NCBI GenBank assembly: GCA_020736575.1
Contig: JAGPYM010000002.1
Location: 2,976,001 to 3,040,000, forward strand
DNA: 64,000 bases
Reading direction: 5' to 3'
Source: Thelonectria olida
Taxonomy: Eukaryota > Ascomycota > Sordariomycetes > Hypocreales > Nectriaceae
Positions 1 to 10,413 of the stretch are shown here, piece by piece. The position numbers were made by a program, and so were the translations under genes. The number at the start of each line of letters is the position of its first letter. Positions within the stretch are counted from its first letter, which is position 1. Below the pieces are notes generated by a model. The model was not told the origin of the DNA and searched no databases. It was given only the letters and a program-made list of their open reading frames with translations.

Positions 1-164
1 CAATGGACAATGTGAAATGAGTCGATGGATTTGTCAATTGGAAGCTCTCGGCAGCTATCGTCAACGGTCTAATCGCATATTCCCACAGAGCTGCCCAACC
101 CCGCACCCAAAATAGAAGGCGGTGAATCGAACAGCTCCCCGGTTCCAGCGTCATCGGGCCCAAT

Positions 165-177
165 TTCTAGAAGCTCC
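165..177 (+). promoter_or_regulatory. possible heat-shock element
   Basis: The bases TTCTAGAAGCTCC form one perfect TTCnnGAA unit followed by a third unit with one mismatch. It lies about 95 bp before the start codon of the CHORD protein, an Hsp90 co-chaperone family for which HSF control would make sense. A single imperfect element may be chance; nothing else supports it. Confidence 0.25.
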
Positions 178-269
178 CACCCCACCAACGAACTCTTCCT
201 TACAACGCCCAATTCTTGAGATTTGAGAGAGTGCACTCTGTATCCGGTACGCGTAAAGGCTCCTTAGTC

Positions 270-1361
270 ATGGCTCAAAAGTGCGTTCATCAGGGCTGCG
301 GCAAGCAGTTTACAGACCCCGAGGAGAAGTGCGAGTACCACCCTGGTCCCCCCATCTTCCATGAGGGGCAGAAAGGTAAGCAAGCACGGGAACGAAGCTT
401 TCCATTGTTGTAGTTTTCAACCGTGTTGGCTAACCCGCCGAGGAAGGATGGAAGTGCTGCAAGCCGAGAGTTCTCACTTTCGACGAGTTCATGGACATCC
501 CTCCCTGCACAACCGGCACCCATTCCACCACCGACAAGCCCCCAGAGGTGGACTCGAAGCCCCAGGAGGACGACGCCGCCCTGGCCAAGAAGATTGACAA
601 CCTCAATGCCTCTGTTCCCACGCGCGCGCCCATACAGCCTGCCCAGCATGCCCCGACGCCTCCCCCCGCGCCCTTAGAGTCCGAGGATGACGATCCTAGC
701 CTGGAGATTCCCGATGGAGCGACCTGTAAGCGGAAGGCGTGCAGTTCCACTTACAAAAAGGGCAGGTCGAGAGACGACGAGGAGTGTGTGCACCACCCTG
801 GCGTGCCCATCTTTCACGAGGGAAGCAAGGGCTACTCCTGCTGTAAGAGGAGGGTGCTGGAGTTTGATCAGTTTATGAACATCGAGGGCTGCAAGACCAA
901 GATTAGACATCTGTTCGTTGGAAGTGGCGACAAGGGCAAGGACAAGGCCAAGGAGGGCGGAGAGGAGGTTTTGGATACGGTTCGGTATGTTTCTCTTCAC
1001 AGTGGGATGGTTGCCCTGAGTTTGTGACTAACCCCTTTGCAGACACGACTTTTATCAGACGCCAGCCAACGTTATCGCGTCTTTCTTCCTCAAAAAGATC
1101 AACAAGGAGACGGCTAAGGTGGAATTCCAAGAGAAGCAGCTTTCGTTGGACCTGGCAACGACGGACGCGCTGCCTAAGCGTTATACAGCAGCTGTGCCTC
1201 TGTACGGAGCCATTGACCCGGAGAAGTCCTCGTTCAAGATTCTGGGGACGAAACTGGAGCTGCAGCTTGTCAAGTCGGACGGAGCTTCGTGGCCAGTGCT
1301 GCGGGGAGATGAGGCCTTGACGGGTGAGATTTTCCAGATTGGTCGGGCTGGCAAGGCCTGA
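270..1361 (+). CDS. CHORD- and CS-domain protein (Hsp90 co-chaperone, RAR1/CHP-1 family)
   Basis: Exons 270-375, 447-984 and 1043-1361 give 320 residues. The first ATG in the frame is 270. Two zinc-binding CHORD domains are visible: residues about 1-65 (starting MAQKCVHQGCGKQF, with HPGPPIFHEG and WKCCK) and about 126-190 (TCKRKACSS, HHPGVPIFHEG, YSCCKRR). A CS (p23-like) domain follows at about 215-310 (start HDFYQTPANVIASFF). This is the CHORD-CHORD-CS order of animal CHORDC1/melusin and fungal CHP-1 proteins, which act with Hsp90 and SGT1; plant RAR1 lacks the CS domain. Intron 1 has a GCTAAC branch site. Length and domain order are normal for the family. The gene is probably housekeeping and marks the left edge of the isocyanide locus. 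Family assignment is very secure; client proteins are unknown. Confidence 0.93.
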
Positions 1362-1576
1362 GGGACGAGAGAAAGGAATGTAAAGTAGAAGGGGCGATGT
1401 AGCTGTATAGGTACTTTGGTGATGTGACATGGAGTTGGGCGAGCATTGAGAACGAGCGGACTGACGACAGGACAAGTCAGGTTTGAATGGGTGCATCTGA
1501 GGGACCTTTGGCGGGTGAAGCTAGGCTAGGCATGGCAGGCGTACAATATCAAGATAAGAATGATGACCAAGTCGAA

Positions 1577-3000
1577 TTACAATGGTTTCCTCCAACGTCC
1601 TTTAAGGGACCTAGCTACGAAGATAAGCCCTCCTCCACAGAAGATGGTGACTCCAGCCCAGACCCAAGCAGCGCCGTATCCCATCTGCTTCCGCAGGGCT
1701 CCGGAAATCGGAGACCCAAACAACAATGCCACAGACATGACAGAGAAGGCCATGCCAAACCTCGTGCCGATTTTACTCGGGTCCGCGGCCAATCGGACGA
1801 AAATGGTGGGCTGGAGGGCAAAGAAGGTGCCGGTGAAGAAGCCCTGGAAGACGATGGCTGCGATGAGACGGGCCGAGGTCTTGGCCGTTAGCAGACAGAT
1901 GCTGGTGATGGAGAGGATGAGGGTTGTCCCGATGATCATGTTCATTGGTCCGATGCGCTGGGCGGCAAAGGCGGGCAGAATGCGACCGAAGATGGAGCTC
2001 GCGTTGAGAATGGCGAGGATGTACAGGGCAAAGTTGGGCGAGACAATATCCTGGTCCAAGGCGTAGCTTCCGATGTAGACGAACGGAGTGTACAGGCCGA
2101 GGAAGACGACGAAGCAGCCGGCGACGAAGAGCAGGTAAGGCCCGTCTCGAAAGGCCGTCGTGTCAATGAAAGAACGCCTCTTGCCGGGTCCGGAGCTGGT
2201 GCCTCTGGCGCGGAGGAGGATGTTGGCTACGCCGAGCAGGACGAGCAGGAGCAGGGCTAATGCGCGGACAGCCCAGGGAAGCCCGATTTTGGGATACAGC
2301 TCTCGGAGCATGATGGGGAGGAGAACGCTTTGGCGTCGAGTCAGCAGCTCTTCAGCAAGAGGACAGGCAAAGGCATGACGAGGGAGACACACCCTCCAAA
2401 ACCGCTCCCCGAAGCAGCCACGCCGTTTGCCAGCGGGAGCTTGGTCGTAAACCACAGCGAGGTAACGGCAACGCTGAGGAGAGACAGACAGCCGGCGCCG
2501 AGGCCGACGAGAAGGCCCTGCGTGAGGATCAGCTGCCAGAACTTGGTCGACAGGCTCTGGAGGACGGTGCCGACGACGACGAGCAGCGACCCGGCGGTCA
2601 AGAGATGGCGGAAGTAGCCGGCATCGTAGACTGGCCCGACCATGAAGCCGAGGAAGACCATCAAGAAGGTCTGCAGGGAGCCTATGGTGGAGATTTGAAA
2701 GGGCGTGTGGTGGTTTAGGAGGCCGGCTTCGTAGATGGTTTGGAAGGTGCCGTAGCTAGATATGACGCCTAGGAGAGCAATCGGTTAGCACTCGATCGAT
2801 CTGCTTGCATCGATGCAGCGCAATGAGCTGTTACCCCATGTTGCAAAGTACAGACAGAGCGAGCCGACGACCTGAAGCCATGCTCGAGAGCCGCCATCAG
2901 GAACAGCAGCAAGGGCGACAGCTGCCACGGCTGGAGGAGAGGACGCTTCGCTCGCAGTCCTTCCGTCTGAGGACTCCTCGAGGACCTCAGGCTGTCCCAT
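1577..3000 (-). CDS. MFS transporter, monocarboxylate porter (MCT) type
   Basis: On the minus strand, exons 3000-2835, 2768-2393 and 2327-1577 give 430 residues. A 40-residue polar N-terminus leads into DGGSRAWLQVVGS, the MCT signature before the first membrane helix. Further conserved stretches are ATWGVISSYGTFQT, GVAASGSGFGG (joined across intron 2 to VLLPIMLREL) and GSPISGAL near the end. About 12 hydrophobic segments are spread over the length, as expected for MFS. Fungal MCT-like proteins move monocarboxylates, riboflavin or secondary metabolites; the substrate cannot be read from the sequence. It lies on the same strand as the neighbouring FAD monooxygenase, 745 bp apart, and close to the isocyanide synthase, so export or uptake for that pathway is a reasonable inference. 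Confidence 0.9.
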
Positions 3001-3745
3001 ACTTGCCCAGACGATTGATAAGATGGCAGGGACGGAGGGACATGTTCTCCTTGTAAACCATTGTCCGGCAGAGCCTTTCCTGCTTTGTGGCACCCCTGCC
3101 TCGGTTTCCCTGAAGCGATTCACTCCCGGCGTCGTCATCCGAAAATCGAAGCATCCTTCGTAATTCTTGTCTCTATCCCACTCGGCACACACATTGGCAT
3201 GCATTGGCACACATTGGTCATCGCTCCGTGCACGCCCTGATCGGGGCCCTTCTCCGCTCTACGTCGCATATATTCAATCGCGCCGGCAATGCCGACATGG
3301 GCTCCTGGTCTATCCATCTTTCCCACCCCATGTACGTAATGGCGTCTATTGGTGGACCAAGTCATGCCATTTGTGACTTCTCTGGGTCTTGAAGCCACTC
3401 AAATTCAACGTCGCTCGCATGGCTGAGGCTGGTCCTGAGGATCACGACCAAGCTGGCAGATGAAGACCCCCCCCCTTCTTCTCGTTTTCTTTTCCGTGTC
3501 GGAACTGTCAATGATAGGGTTTGTTTCCGAAACGGATCTATTACGTACGATTTGGCGTTGGGGTGAAGTGAAGCACAATGGTCGATACAAAGGCAAAGTA
3601 CCTACCAAACCGGGTAGGTGGATTTTGTACAACAAAGTATTCTTGTTATACATACCTTAAGTAGATACTTTACTTGCAACTACCTTACTCTATTTGACTA
3701 ACAAGATACACGCTTAGATCCTACACAGCCATCTGCGACTGTGAC
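3001..3745. other. intergenic, MFS promoter side
   Basis: This stretch holds the upstream region of the MFS gene and the 3' side of the monooxygenase gene. It contains a short C run near 3468-3476 and an inverted pair CCTACC/GGTAGG near 3601-3618. I see no supportable gene. Confidence 0.6.
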
Positions 3746-5525
3746 CTACTCCTCTAGGAAAAACACTTCCCTCAGATAATCCTTCCATGAATCGTCTCCG
3801 CTCGCCACATAACCAATGTACATGTCCGGTCGCACCACAACCACAAACGACTCCTCGGGCTTGACCCACTGGGCCGTGAACCTCTTGCCCACAGTCGTCG
3901 TCACCGGCTCAGCCTCGGACTCGCCCTGCCGCTGGTCGCCAGCCGCCGAGACATGGTACGAAACCGCCGCCGACTCGTACTCAAACGACGCCTCTGGATG
4001 CTGCCCGATGAAGAGCACGAGGAACTTGCCGTAGGAAGCCACCGTGTAGAGCCTCGTGTCTGCAGCGCCCGAGGCGGGCTTGATGACGATGTCGGGGCAC
4101 CGGTGGCCAGCCTTCCAGATGTCGTGGTGAGATTCCTTGACGAGAGGCGAAGACATGCCGTCGTAGGAAACACCCATACCTTGCACTCGTTAGCACTGCA
4201 CATCGAGAACATTTGTTTCTCCTAGAAAACGGCATCTTACCGGTGATGTATGCTGCGTTCCGCTCAATCGTAGACACGTACTTCTTCGCCTCTCGAACCG
4301 TGTCTCGCACCAACGCAGCCGCAACGCCAATGACCTCCTGAGCCGTGGTCCTGCGCTCGACGTCGTAGCTTCGAATAAGCTTATCAGCCGTGCCTTTTTG
4401 CGTATCCGGCCGAACAGCCATGGCTACTCGCCATGCAAGGCCAAAGGCGTCGGCGATGCCGGTGTTGAGTCCTTGTCCGCCGTTCACCGAGTGCACGTGT
4501 GCGGCGTCTCCAGCGAGGAGAACCCGGCCAGAGCCTTCTTTTGAGACAAACGACGAGGCGATTCGCTCCTTGACTATTCGCGCCATGTTAGTTTTGGTGG
4601 AAACCAAGCCCAGAGACACTAGGGAGAGTCGACCATACCATCAAAGGTGCTGTACCACTCCGTCTTTAGGAAATCAACACGGTACGGAGCCATGTGTCTC
4701 TTGATGGACTCCTGGGCACGCTCCTGCGTCACCTCGCCCTCGAGGAGAACATAGAAACGACAGAGCCCGCGCTCTCGCGGGATCCACGACACGCGCGACT
4801 GGCCATCGAGCTCAAACGTGATAATTTCCGGGCACACGGGGAAGTCGGTGTCGATGAAAGTATCGAGCACCGCCCACAGCATCTCGGGCTTGGTGCCGGA
4901 GAAGTCGATGCCCAGCGCGCTGCGGATCGTCGACCTCGCGCCGTCGGCGCCGAGAGCGTACTTGCTGCGGACCTTGAGGCCGGTCTGCGTCTCGATCTCG
5001 ACGGCGTCGTCGGACTCGGAGACGCTGCGGACCTGCTCGTTGTAGCGGATCCGGCCGTCGAGGCGCGCGGCGATGACCTTCTCGACGACGGGCTGGCCGA
5101 TCATGAGGAAGTTCTTGTGCAGGGCGTGTTCGATGCTCACCCACCACTGGTTCTGGCGGGACTTGAACTCGCCGTTGCCAAAGGTCGAGCTGGCTATGGG
5201 TTTGTGAGCATGCTGTCTGCACTACAAGAAAGGTGTGAGGTGAACTCACTGTTGCACTTGAGGCCTTGTGGGAGAAGCTCGTCCAAGATGTTGGCGACTT
5301 CAAAGACTTGCTGTGTCCGGGCGTTGAGGGCATCTGCGCGGCCGAGGTCGAGAGTCCTGGGCTTGGCATCTGCGTTGTGTAAGTACATCTATTGTTGATT
5401 TGTTTCGATTCATTGAGGCTTCTCATACCCAGGATCGACACCGAGACACCCAGTTCATGAAGAAGGAGACCGGCGAAAAGACCAGTAGGTCCGCCTCCAA
5501 CGATGGTAACGTCGACTTCTTCCAT
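3746..5525 (-). CDS. FAD-dependent monooxygenase (aromatic hydroxylase / phenol 2-monooxygenase-like)
   Basis: On the minus strand, exons 5525-5429, 5369-5250, 5193-4639, 4573-4241 and 4179-3746 give 512 residues, with every intron in the same phase. The N-terminal Rossmann motif VGGGPTG (residues 9-15) binds ADP. The DG motif GADGARS (D156-G157) and the FAD ribityl motif LAGDAAH (G279-D280) complete the class A flavoprotein hydroxylase set. A C-terminal thioredoxin-like domain with RPDMYIGYVA resembles phenol hydroxylase and the PHBH-like enzymes of fungal secondary metabolism. These enzymes hydroxylate aromatic rings with NAD(P)H and O2. The gene is divergent from the isocyanide synthase and beside an MFS transporter, so tailoring of a tyrosine- or tryptophan-derived isocyanide is a plausible role. 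A stand-alone aromatic catabolic enzyme is the alternative. Confidence 0.92.
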
Positions 5526-7019
5526 AGTGCGAGAATGTTCAAAGTATGAGAGGTGCAATTTTCCAAGGACGGCTGGCAGTGTCTTGATCGAGAGGAGGGT
5601 GGGCAAGGTAGCAGCTGGGTGTAAGTGAAGGAGGGCTACCGTCTACACGCCGGCTCGGAATAGATACCGCGACAAGACTCGATTATACAGTCTCTTCGGA
5701 ACGAGGACTCGGAAACATAGATTCACATATCTAAAAAGGCACCCATGATCAATGCACTGCTAGCGTAATAGACATGTAATCAACCATGTGGCGTGAGGTT
5801 CCTGTCCCCGGATGAAACAACGGCCAACCTCTTACTCAAACAGCGAAAAGAATACGATACAAACTTTTCATGCATGGCGTTTGCGCGTCATTTCCTTGGC
5901 GTCTATTGCAATGCCGCGGTTCCTTCCGAGTCGCGCGCGGTTCATCAGCCCAGAGGCACATAATAGGAAGAAGAACATAACCCTTGTCCCCGGGGCCCGG
6001 AGCCCTCCCGGATCTCGCTCGGTCCAGCATTGCCTGATCGGGCAACTGAGAACGGCCCGTCAAAACAGGGACACAGAGGACCCTTCAACGAGTGATGCAG
6101 CCCGTCGTTACAGAGGTCCGCAGTCGTTCAGGGCTTCAGGTGTCCCTTGTTAGGGCCGCCCTTGTTCGTGGCGATCCCGCTCCCTCTCGGTAGGTGGTAA
6201 TGCGTCCGTCACATACTCGGCCCCGCCACACCTCGATTCACTGCTGCCTCTTCTGTCGACGCCCTCGGAACGTGGGCACCCGTTTTGGTGGGCTAACTCC
6301 AGGCAGTCCAGGGCTACACGGACGGACTCTATCTCTGGGAGCCCCTGGCCAAGGGCCATATGCCGAGTTGAGGCCCTGCCACGACCGGGCCTGGCTGATC
6401 AATGTATCGGCTGAGGCTATAGGTAGCACGAAATATAGATAGTCTAACGTAACAAGGAACCTCCTACCATTTCCGAACCCTCCCCCCGTTCCACATCGGC
6501 TTGTCTGTGCGTTTCTGGAAGGACATGGCTACTGTAAGCAAGAGACAGACTTCAAAAAAAGAAAAATAGTACCGCAATGAGCATCTCGGGCTTCGAGTGG
6601 GATGAAGTGGCAAATTTTCCTAAGCACCGCGCCCTCATCAAAGTGGAACTGAGGCTAGGAACTTCGTCGGCGTAGTGTTGCAAGGCGAAGCTGGAAGTGG
6701 ATGGCCGCGCACCGTGGGGACGAATCTGGTTCGATGTGCATCAACGACGAAAACCTCGCTGCCCGGTTCGATGGGGAAGGTATTCCAGGATTCACTGAAG
6801 GATGAGACCACGATTGACAAAGGAGCCGGACCGCGGCTTGGGCCATGTCTTGCTAGGAAGAGGCAGTGTCGTATCAGACATAGAGAGGTCATTCCTATAT
6901 AGATGACCCTATCATGATCGCCAGGGATGCAAACACTGGCAGATAACACCAAAGTTCCTCCTCACTCGGGACGTCTTATCATCTCCCAGACTCATCGAAA
7001 GCGATTCACTGCCTTCAAC
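5526..7019. other. divergent intergenic region between monooxygenase and isocyanide synthase
   Basis: This 1.5-kb region separates two start codons pointing away from each other, so it should hold both promoters. The part from about 5880 to 6400 is GC-rich; the part near the synthase has an A-rich run at 6553-6566 and a TATA-like box. A TGAGCA half-site is at 6579-6584, but I saw no full TGTGCTCA copper-regulator motif on either strand. No supportable gene is present. Confidence 0.6.
6894..6905 (+). promoter_or_regulatory. TATA-like box of the isocyanide synthase gene
   Basis: The bases CCTATATAGATG contain TATATA 125 bp before the ATG at 7020. An in-frame ATG also exists at 6927, only about 25 bp after this box and so likely at or upstream of the transcription start. 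That favours 7020 as the true start codon. Confidence 0.45.
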
Positions 7020-9213
7020 ATGATGTCCGTGGCTGAACCTGTCGACCCTAGGCCCATGGGCTTTGGGCCAGACGCTGTTTCTGGTCACCATGAGACTAGA
7101 AACATGACCTCTTATACCACTCCCTCGGACAACCCTCCTCTTCAGACACCCTTTACGACGTCATCTTCGGGCAGCAACATGACTGCGTTCCCCATAGCGC
7201 TGGACGCTCCAGCTCTCCAGACTTCCTCCAAGATTCTGGACATCATCGACCGCTATCGAATGACCAGGTCCGAGGGCGTTGGCAGCAAAGCCGACGAGTC
7301 TGCCCTCAAGTTCCTGGCCCTGACCTATTATCATGTCAAGGCTGGACGTTCAGTGCCAATGTGCCTTCCGGCATTCCCCTTCAAGTCCCCCAATTCCATC
7401 AACAAAGTCTTGGGGAAACTCCCAGACAAGGCCGACGAGTTTGCGTTGGCTCGGTTGAACGGTCTCTGCCAGGCCATTGGCGATGTGTACGCGCCCGGTG
7501 CGAAACTGACCATTATATCCGATGGTCTTGTGTACAACGGTAAGTCTGGAACTCAGTGTGTTGGGTCGAGTAAAGCTGACGTCTGAAAGATTTGCTTGGC
7601 GTGCCGGACAAGGATGTCTGGGCCTATGGAGAAGCCCTCAGAGAGCTGGCCGCATCCAAGGGCTTCAGCAACATTTCCTTTTCACGACTACGAGACCTCG
7701 TCAACATCGAGCTCCCCTCTGAGCTCAACGAAATGACATATGTCGCCAATGCTTCAAACTTTCGCCGCGCCCTCCTCAACACCTTCTCCAAGGCCGACTG
7801 GAGCTGGGAGGAAGCCCGCAAGAGCCAGGACGTGTGCCTGACCTACCGAGGCTACATCAAGTTCCTCGAGCTCGATCTGGAGAATGTGTATCCCGTGGGC
7901 GAGGACCGTACCAAGTCCAAGTACAAGAGGGGCATTGAGTACATCGCTAAGCAGATGATGGCCCGAGGAGACGTAAGTTGCCCTTGAAGCTCGATTTCGC
8001 TGTCCGACTCGCTGACTCCTATTGCCAGGCTTTTGCCAACGCAGTCCGCCAAAAATACCCCGACCATCTTCGCTTATCCATCCACCCTTCGACTGGCGAG
8101 AATAAGCTGTCCGTCAATCTCCTCCCCACCGACACCATCTACACAACCCCTTGGCACTCGGCCATCGTCTTCAAGCTGGACGGCACGACCACAACCGGCC
8201 CACGCGCTTACTTTGAACAGGACGACACGCTGGAGCTCGTCTACGAAAATGGACGTCCCAGCTACTATCGCGAAAAGTCGGATCTCTTGTCGTGGGGAGA
8301 AGACAAGGGGGGCATTACCTGCACGCCCATCTACCCCTCAGGACTGACGATTCGACCGGCCAAGGGTCGTGGTGCGCTCACGATGAATGATATTGACACC
8401 AAAAAGGCCCGCAGCCTGTCCGAGATCAACTCTCCCGTCATTCTGCGCGGGTTCGTGAAGAGGCCGGATAAGGAGGCTTTCATCAAGAAGTCGTATGAGT
8501 TCGGTACGCCGCTACCTTGGAAGTTTGGACTTTTGCTCGAGGTCAAGGATCGCGGGGCCGACACACGGGGTCTGAACAATGTGCTTTCGGCTGAGTGGAT
8601 GCCGTATCATTATGACGGTCTGTTCAAGACTGTGAAGCAAGTTGATGAGACGACTGGCGAAGAGGTTGTAGTCTCGACACCGCCTCAGTAAGTTGATATG
8701 CTGCGTTTCCCGCCGTTGCCCGTCGCCGTTGCTAACCATGGTGATAGATTCCAACTCTTCCACACTCCAACACCATCGCCGTCCGACACAGGATTCACCC
8801 TCTTTGCATCATCCACCTTGGTGTTCAAGTACCTACCCTCATGGCTCAGCGTGGAGAAACTGGCAGAGTTGAAATGGACCGTCTCGACGACGTCGTTCAA
8901 CGCAACCACTCTCAAGGGCCTGCCCTTGGTCATCAATCACCCGACCACGGGCAAGCCCTGCCTGCGATATCACGAGCCTTGGCCGCAAAGCAGAACCAGG
9001 TTTGACGCAACGAGCGTGACGATTGACGACAACGAGGACAGCACGGCGATTTGCGAGGCAATTGACTCACTGCTGCATGATCGACGGGTTGCCTTTTACC
9101 ATGTGTGGGAGAAGGGCGACTTGCTGGTTAGTGATAACATTTTGATGATGCACACGCGCAGTGACTTTACGTCGGGGAGCGATCGGGAGCTTTGGAGGAT
9201 TCATTTTGATTGA
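7020..9213 (+). CDS. isocyanide synthase fused to TauD-type Fe(II)/2-oxoglutarate dioxygenase
   Basis: Exons 7020-7539, 7590-7972, 8029-8687 and 8748-9213 give 675 residues. Residues about 60-390 are a DIT1/PvcA isonitrile synthase domain: ILDIIDRYRM, then PAFPFKSPNSINKVLGKLPD, LARLNGLC and the ISDGLVYNDLLG stretch. This family turns the amino group of an amino acid (Tyr or Trp in PvcA/IsnA) into an isocyanide with a C1 unit from ribulose 5-phosphate. Residues about 430-675 are a TauD/TfdA oxygenase with the iron triad H495-Y-D497 (YHYDGLFK) and H656 (MMHTRSDF), and R667/R671 in RELWRIHF for 2-oxoglutarate. In bacteria these two activities are separate neighbours (PvcA/PvcB); here one polypeptide carries both. 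The oxygenase may oxidise or desaturate the isocyanide intermediate. Start 6927 is possible in frame, but the TATA box argues for 7020. Confidence 0.95.
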
Positions 9214-9347
9214 AATTGCCATGTTATTATGGGTTCGCAAAAGTACATAAACAAAGGAGGGAAAGCCTGATTCACAATAACTACCAATACCAGATGCATG
9301 AGGACCGTGGAAAGAAGCTGCTTGTGTCACGTGCGCTCGATTTGTTA

Positions 9348-9399
9348 TGATAACGATTAGGCATTCGTATCTTATCATCGATACCCCCATTCGTTATCA
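9348..9399. promoter_or_regulatory. cluster of three TGATAA/TTATCA GATA-factor sites
   Basis: TGATAA at 9348-9353 and TTATCA at 9372-9377 and 9394-9399 fall within 52 bp. They match the HGATAR site of fungal GATA factors such as AreA/NIT2. The nearest downstream gene encodes a Par32-like protein, a family linked to nitrogen control in yeast, but its start is about 1 kb away. Control of either neighbour is inference. Confidence 0.3.
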
Positions 9400-9550
9400 T
9401 TTGTTACCTCACACAAAGGACCATGACGCATTGGGGGTTCGGTAATGGTTCGATGATCTGACGGAAGGCGGGAGTTATTAATGAAGAATGTCGTCATCTC
9501 AGGGAAAGGGCACGAGCATTGAAAGTCTTGACTCGACGTAGATGAATGCA

Positions 9551-9568
9551 TAGGTAGGTACCTAGGTA
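9551..9568. repeat. dispersed TAGGTACCTA-type palindromic motif
   Basis: The bases TAGGTAGGTACCTAGGTA are a near-palindrome of overlapping TAGGTA/TACCTA units. Related copies occur at 26078-26090, 26323-26334, 38393-38408, 58764-58780 and 63105-63120, always outside coding exons. Confidence 0.6.
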
Positions 9569-10254
9569 TCTATCTTATGCAAGGACAGGGCACAATCTGG
9601 CGCCACCACATCTCGCCAACCAACGAACTCGGCTTTCACAATAAACTCACTCAAGGTTGATTGAGAGATTGAATTGTGAGATGACTTTGCGTGAGAACTG
9701 CAACTAAATGCAAATGATCCAATCCCATCCCGTCTTCAAGATGCAAGGTCCCTGATAAGCTCCCGTAGCCCCGTGCGTCTGGTATTCGTACCCCCGCCCT
9801 TCCGTCCGATAAAAGAGCCAAGACGAGAGATTAGAATCGCAAAGAGGTTGCATCCCCAAATTCACATACGTAACAATGTCATGTCAGATTGTTCTCACTG
9901 GCGCACTCACGAGCTCAAGGAGTCGCTGTCACTGGCCTCCCAAACCTGTTGCAGCCTTGGCGCCGAAGCCCAAAGACGAGCCACATGGGCGCGCAACCAT
10001 CCCGCACTCTCAAGGTTCTCCATCACAGGGCCTCCAGCGCTCTTCCTTCAGTGCATGTGCCTTGGCCTTGGCAACTGATAGGGATCCCTAGTGCCGAATC
10101 TCTCTCTGTGCCGCCGTGAATCGATGATCCAACATCTTGAGGTGACCTTATCGATGCCATTTCCACGTCCCTGACCCAACCCAACGAGCTGAAAACGGCT
10201 GCCCATTCCCCCAGGTTTCTTGCCTAGGCCGTTTCTTTTTCGGTCCTCGCGGCA

Positions 10255-10263
10255 AAGTATAAG
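10255..10263 (+). promoter_or_regulatory. TATA-like box
   Basis: AGTATAAGA lies about 155 bp before the start codon at 10414, with pyrimidine-rich, ACAACA-containing leader sequence between them. It is a plausible core promoter, called only from position and sequence. Confidence 0.35.
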
Positions 10264-10413
10264 ACGTTGCCGTGCCCTGAATTCGCGCCTCCCCCTCCGA
10301 GGCCCAAACTGAAATCTTTATTTTCACCACCCCGCGACACTGCTCACCTCAACCTTGACTTACACGCGACAACACCCGAACAACAAAATCCCTTCCGTCT
10401 CTTATCAGCACCC

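Larger units (their letters stand above)
9214..10413. other. intergenic, upstream of GRGGAGN-repeat gene
   Basis: This stretch holds the 3' side of the isocyanide synthase gene and the promoter side of the next gene. It contains a CACGTG at 9329-9334, a cluster of GATA sites, one copy of the dispersed TAGGTACCTA motif and a TATA-like box. No supportable gene is present. Confidence 0.6.

Noticed and set aside
1560..2066. 168-codon plus-strand frame over the MFS gene
   Set aside because: It is antisense to the third exon of the transporter, whose spliced model is strongly supported.
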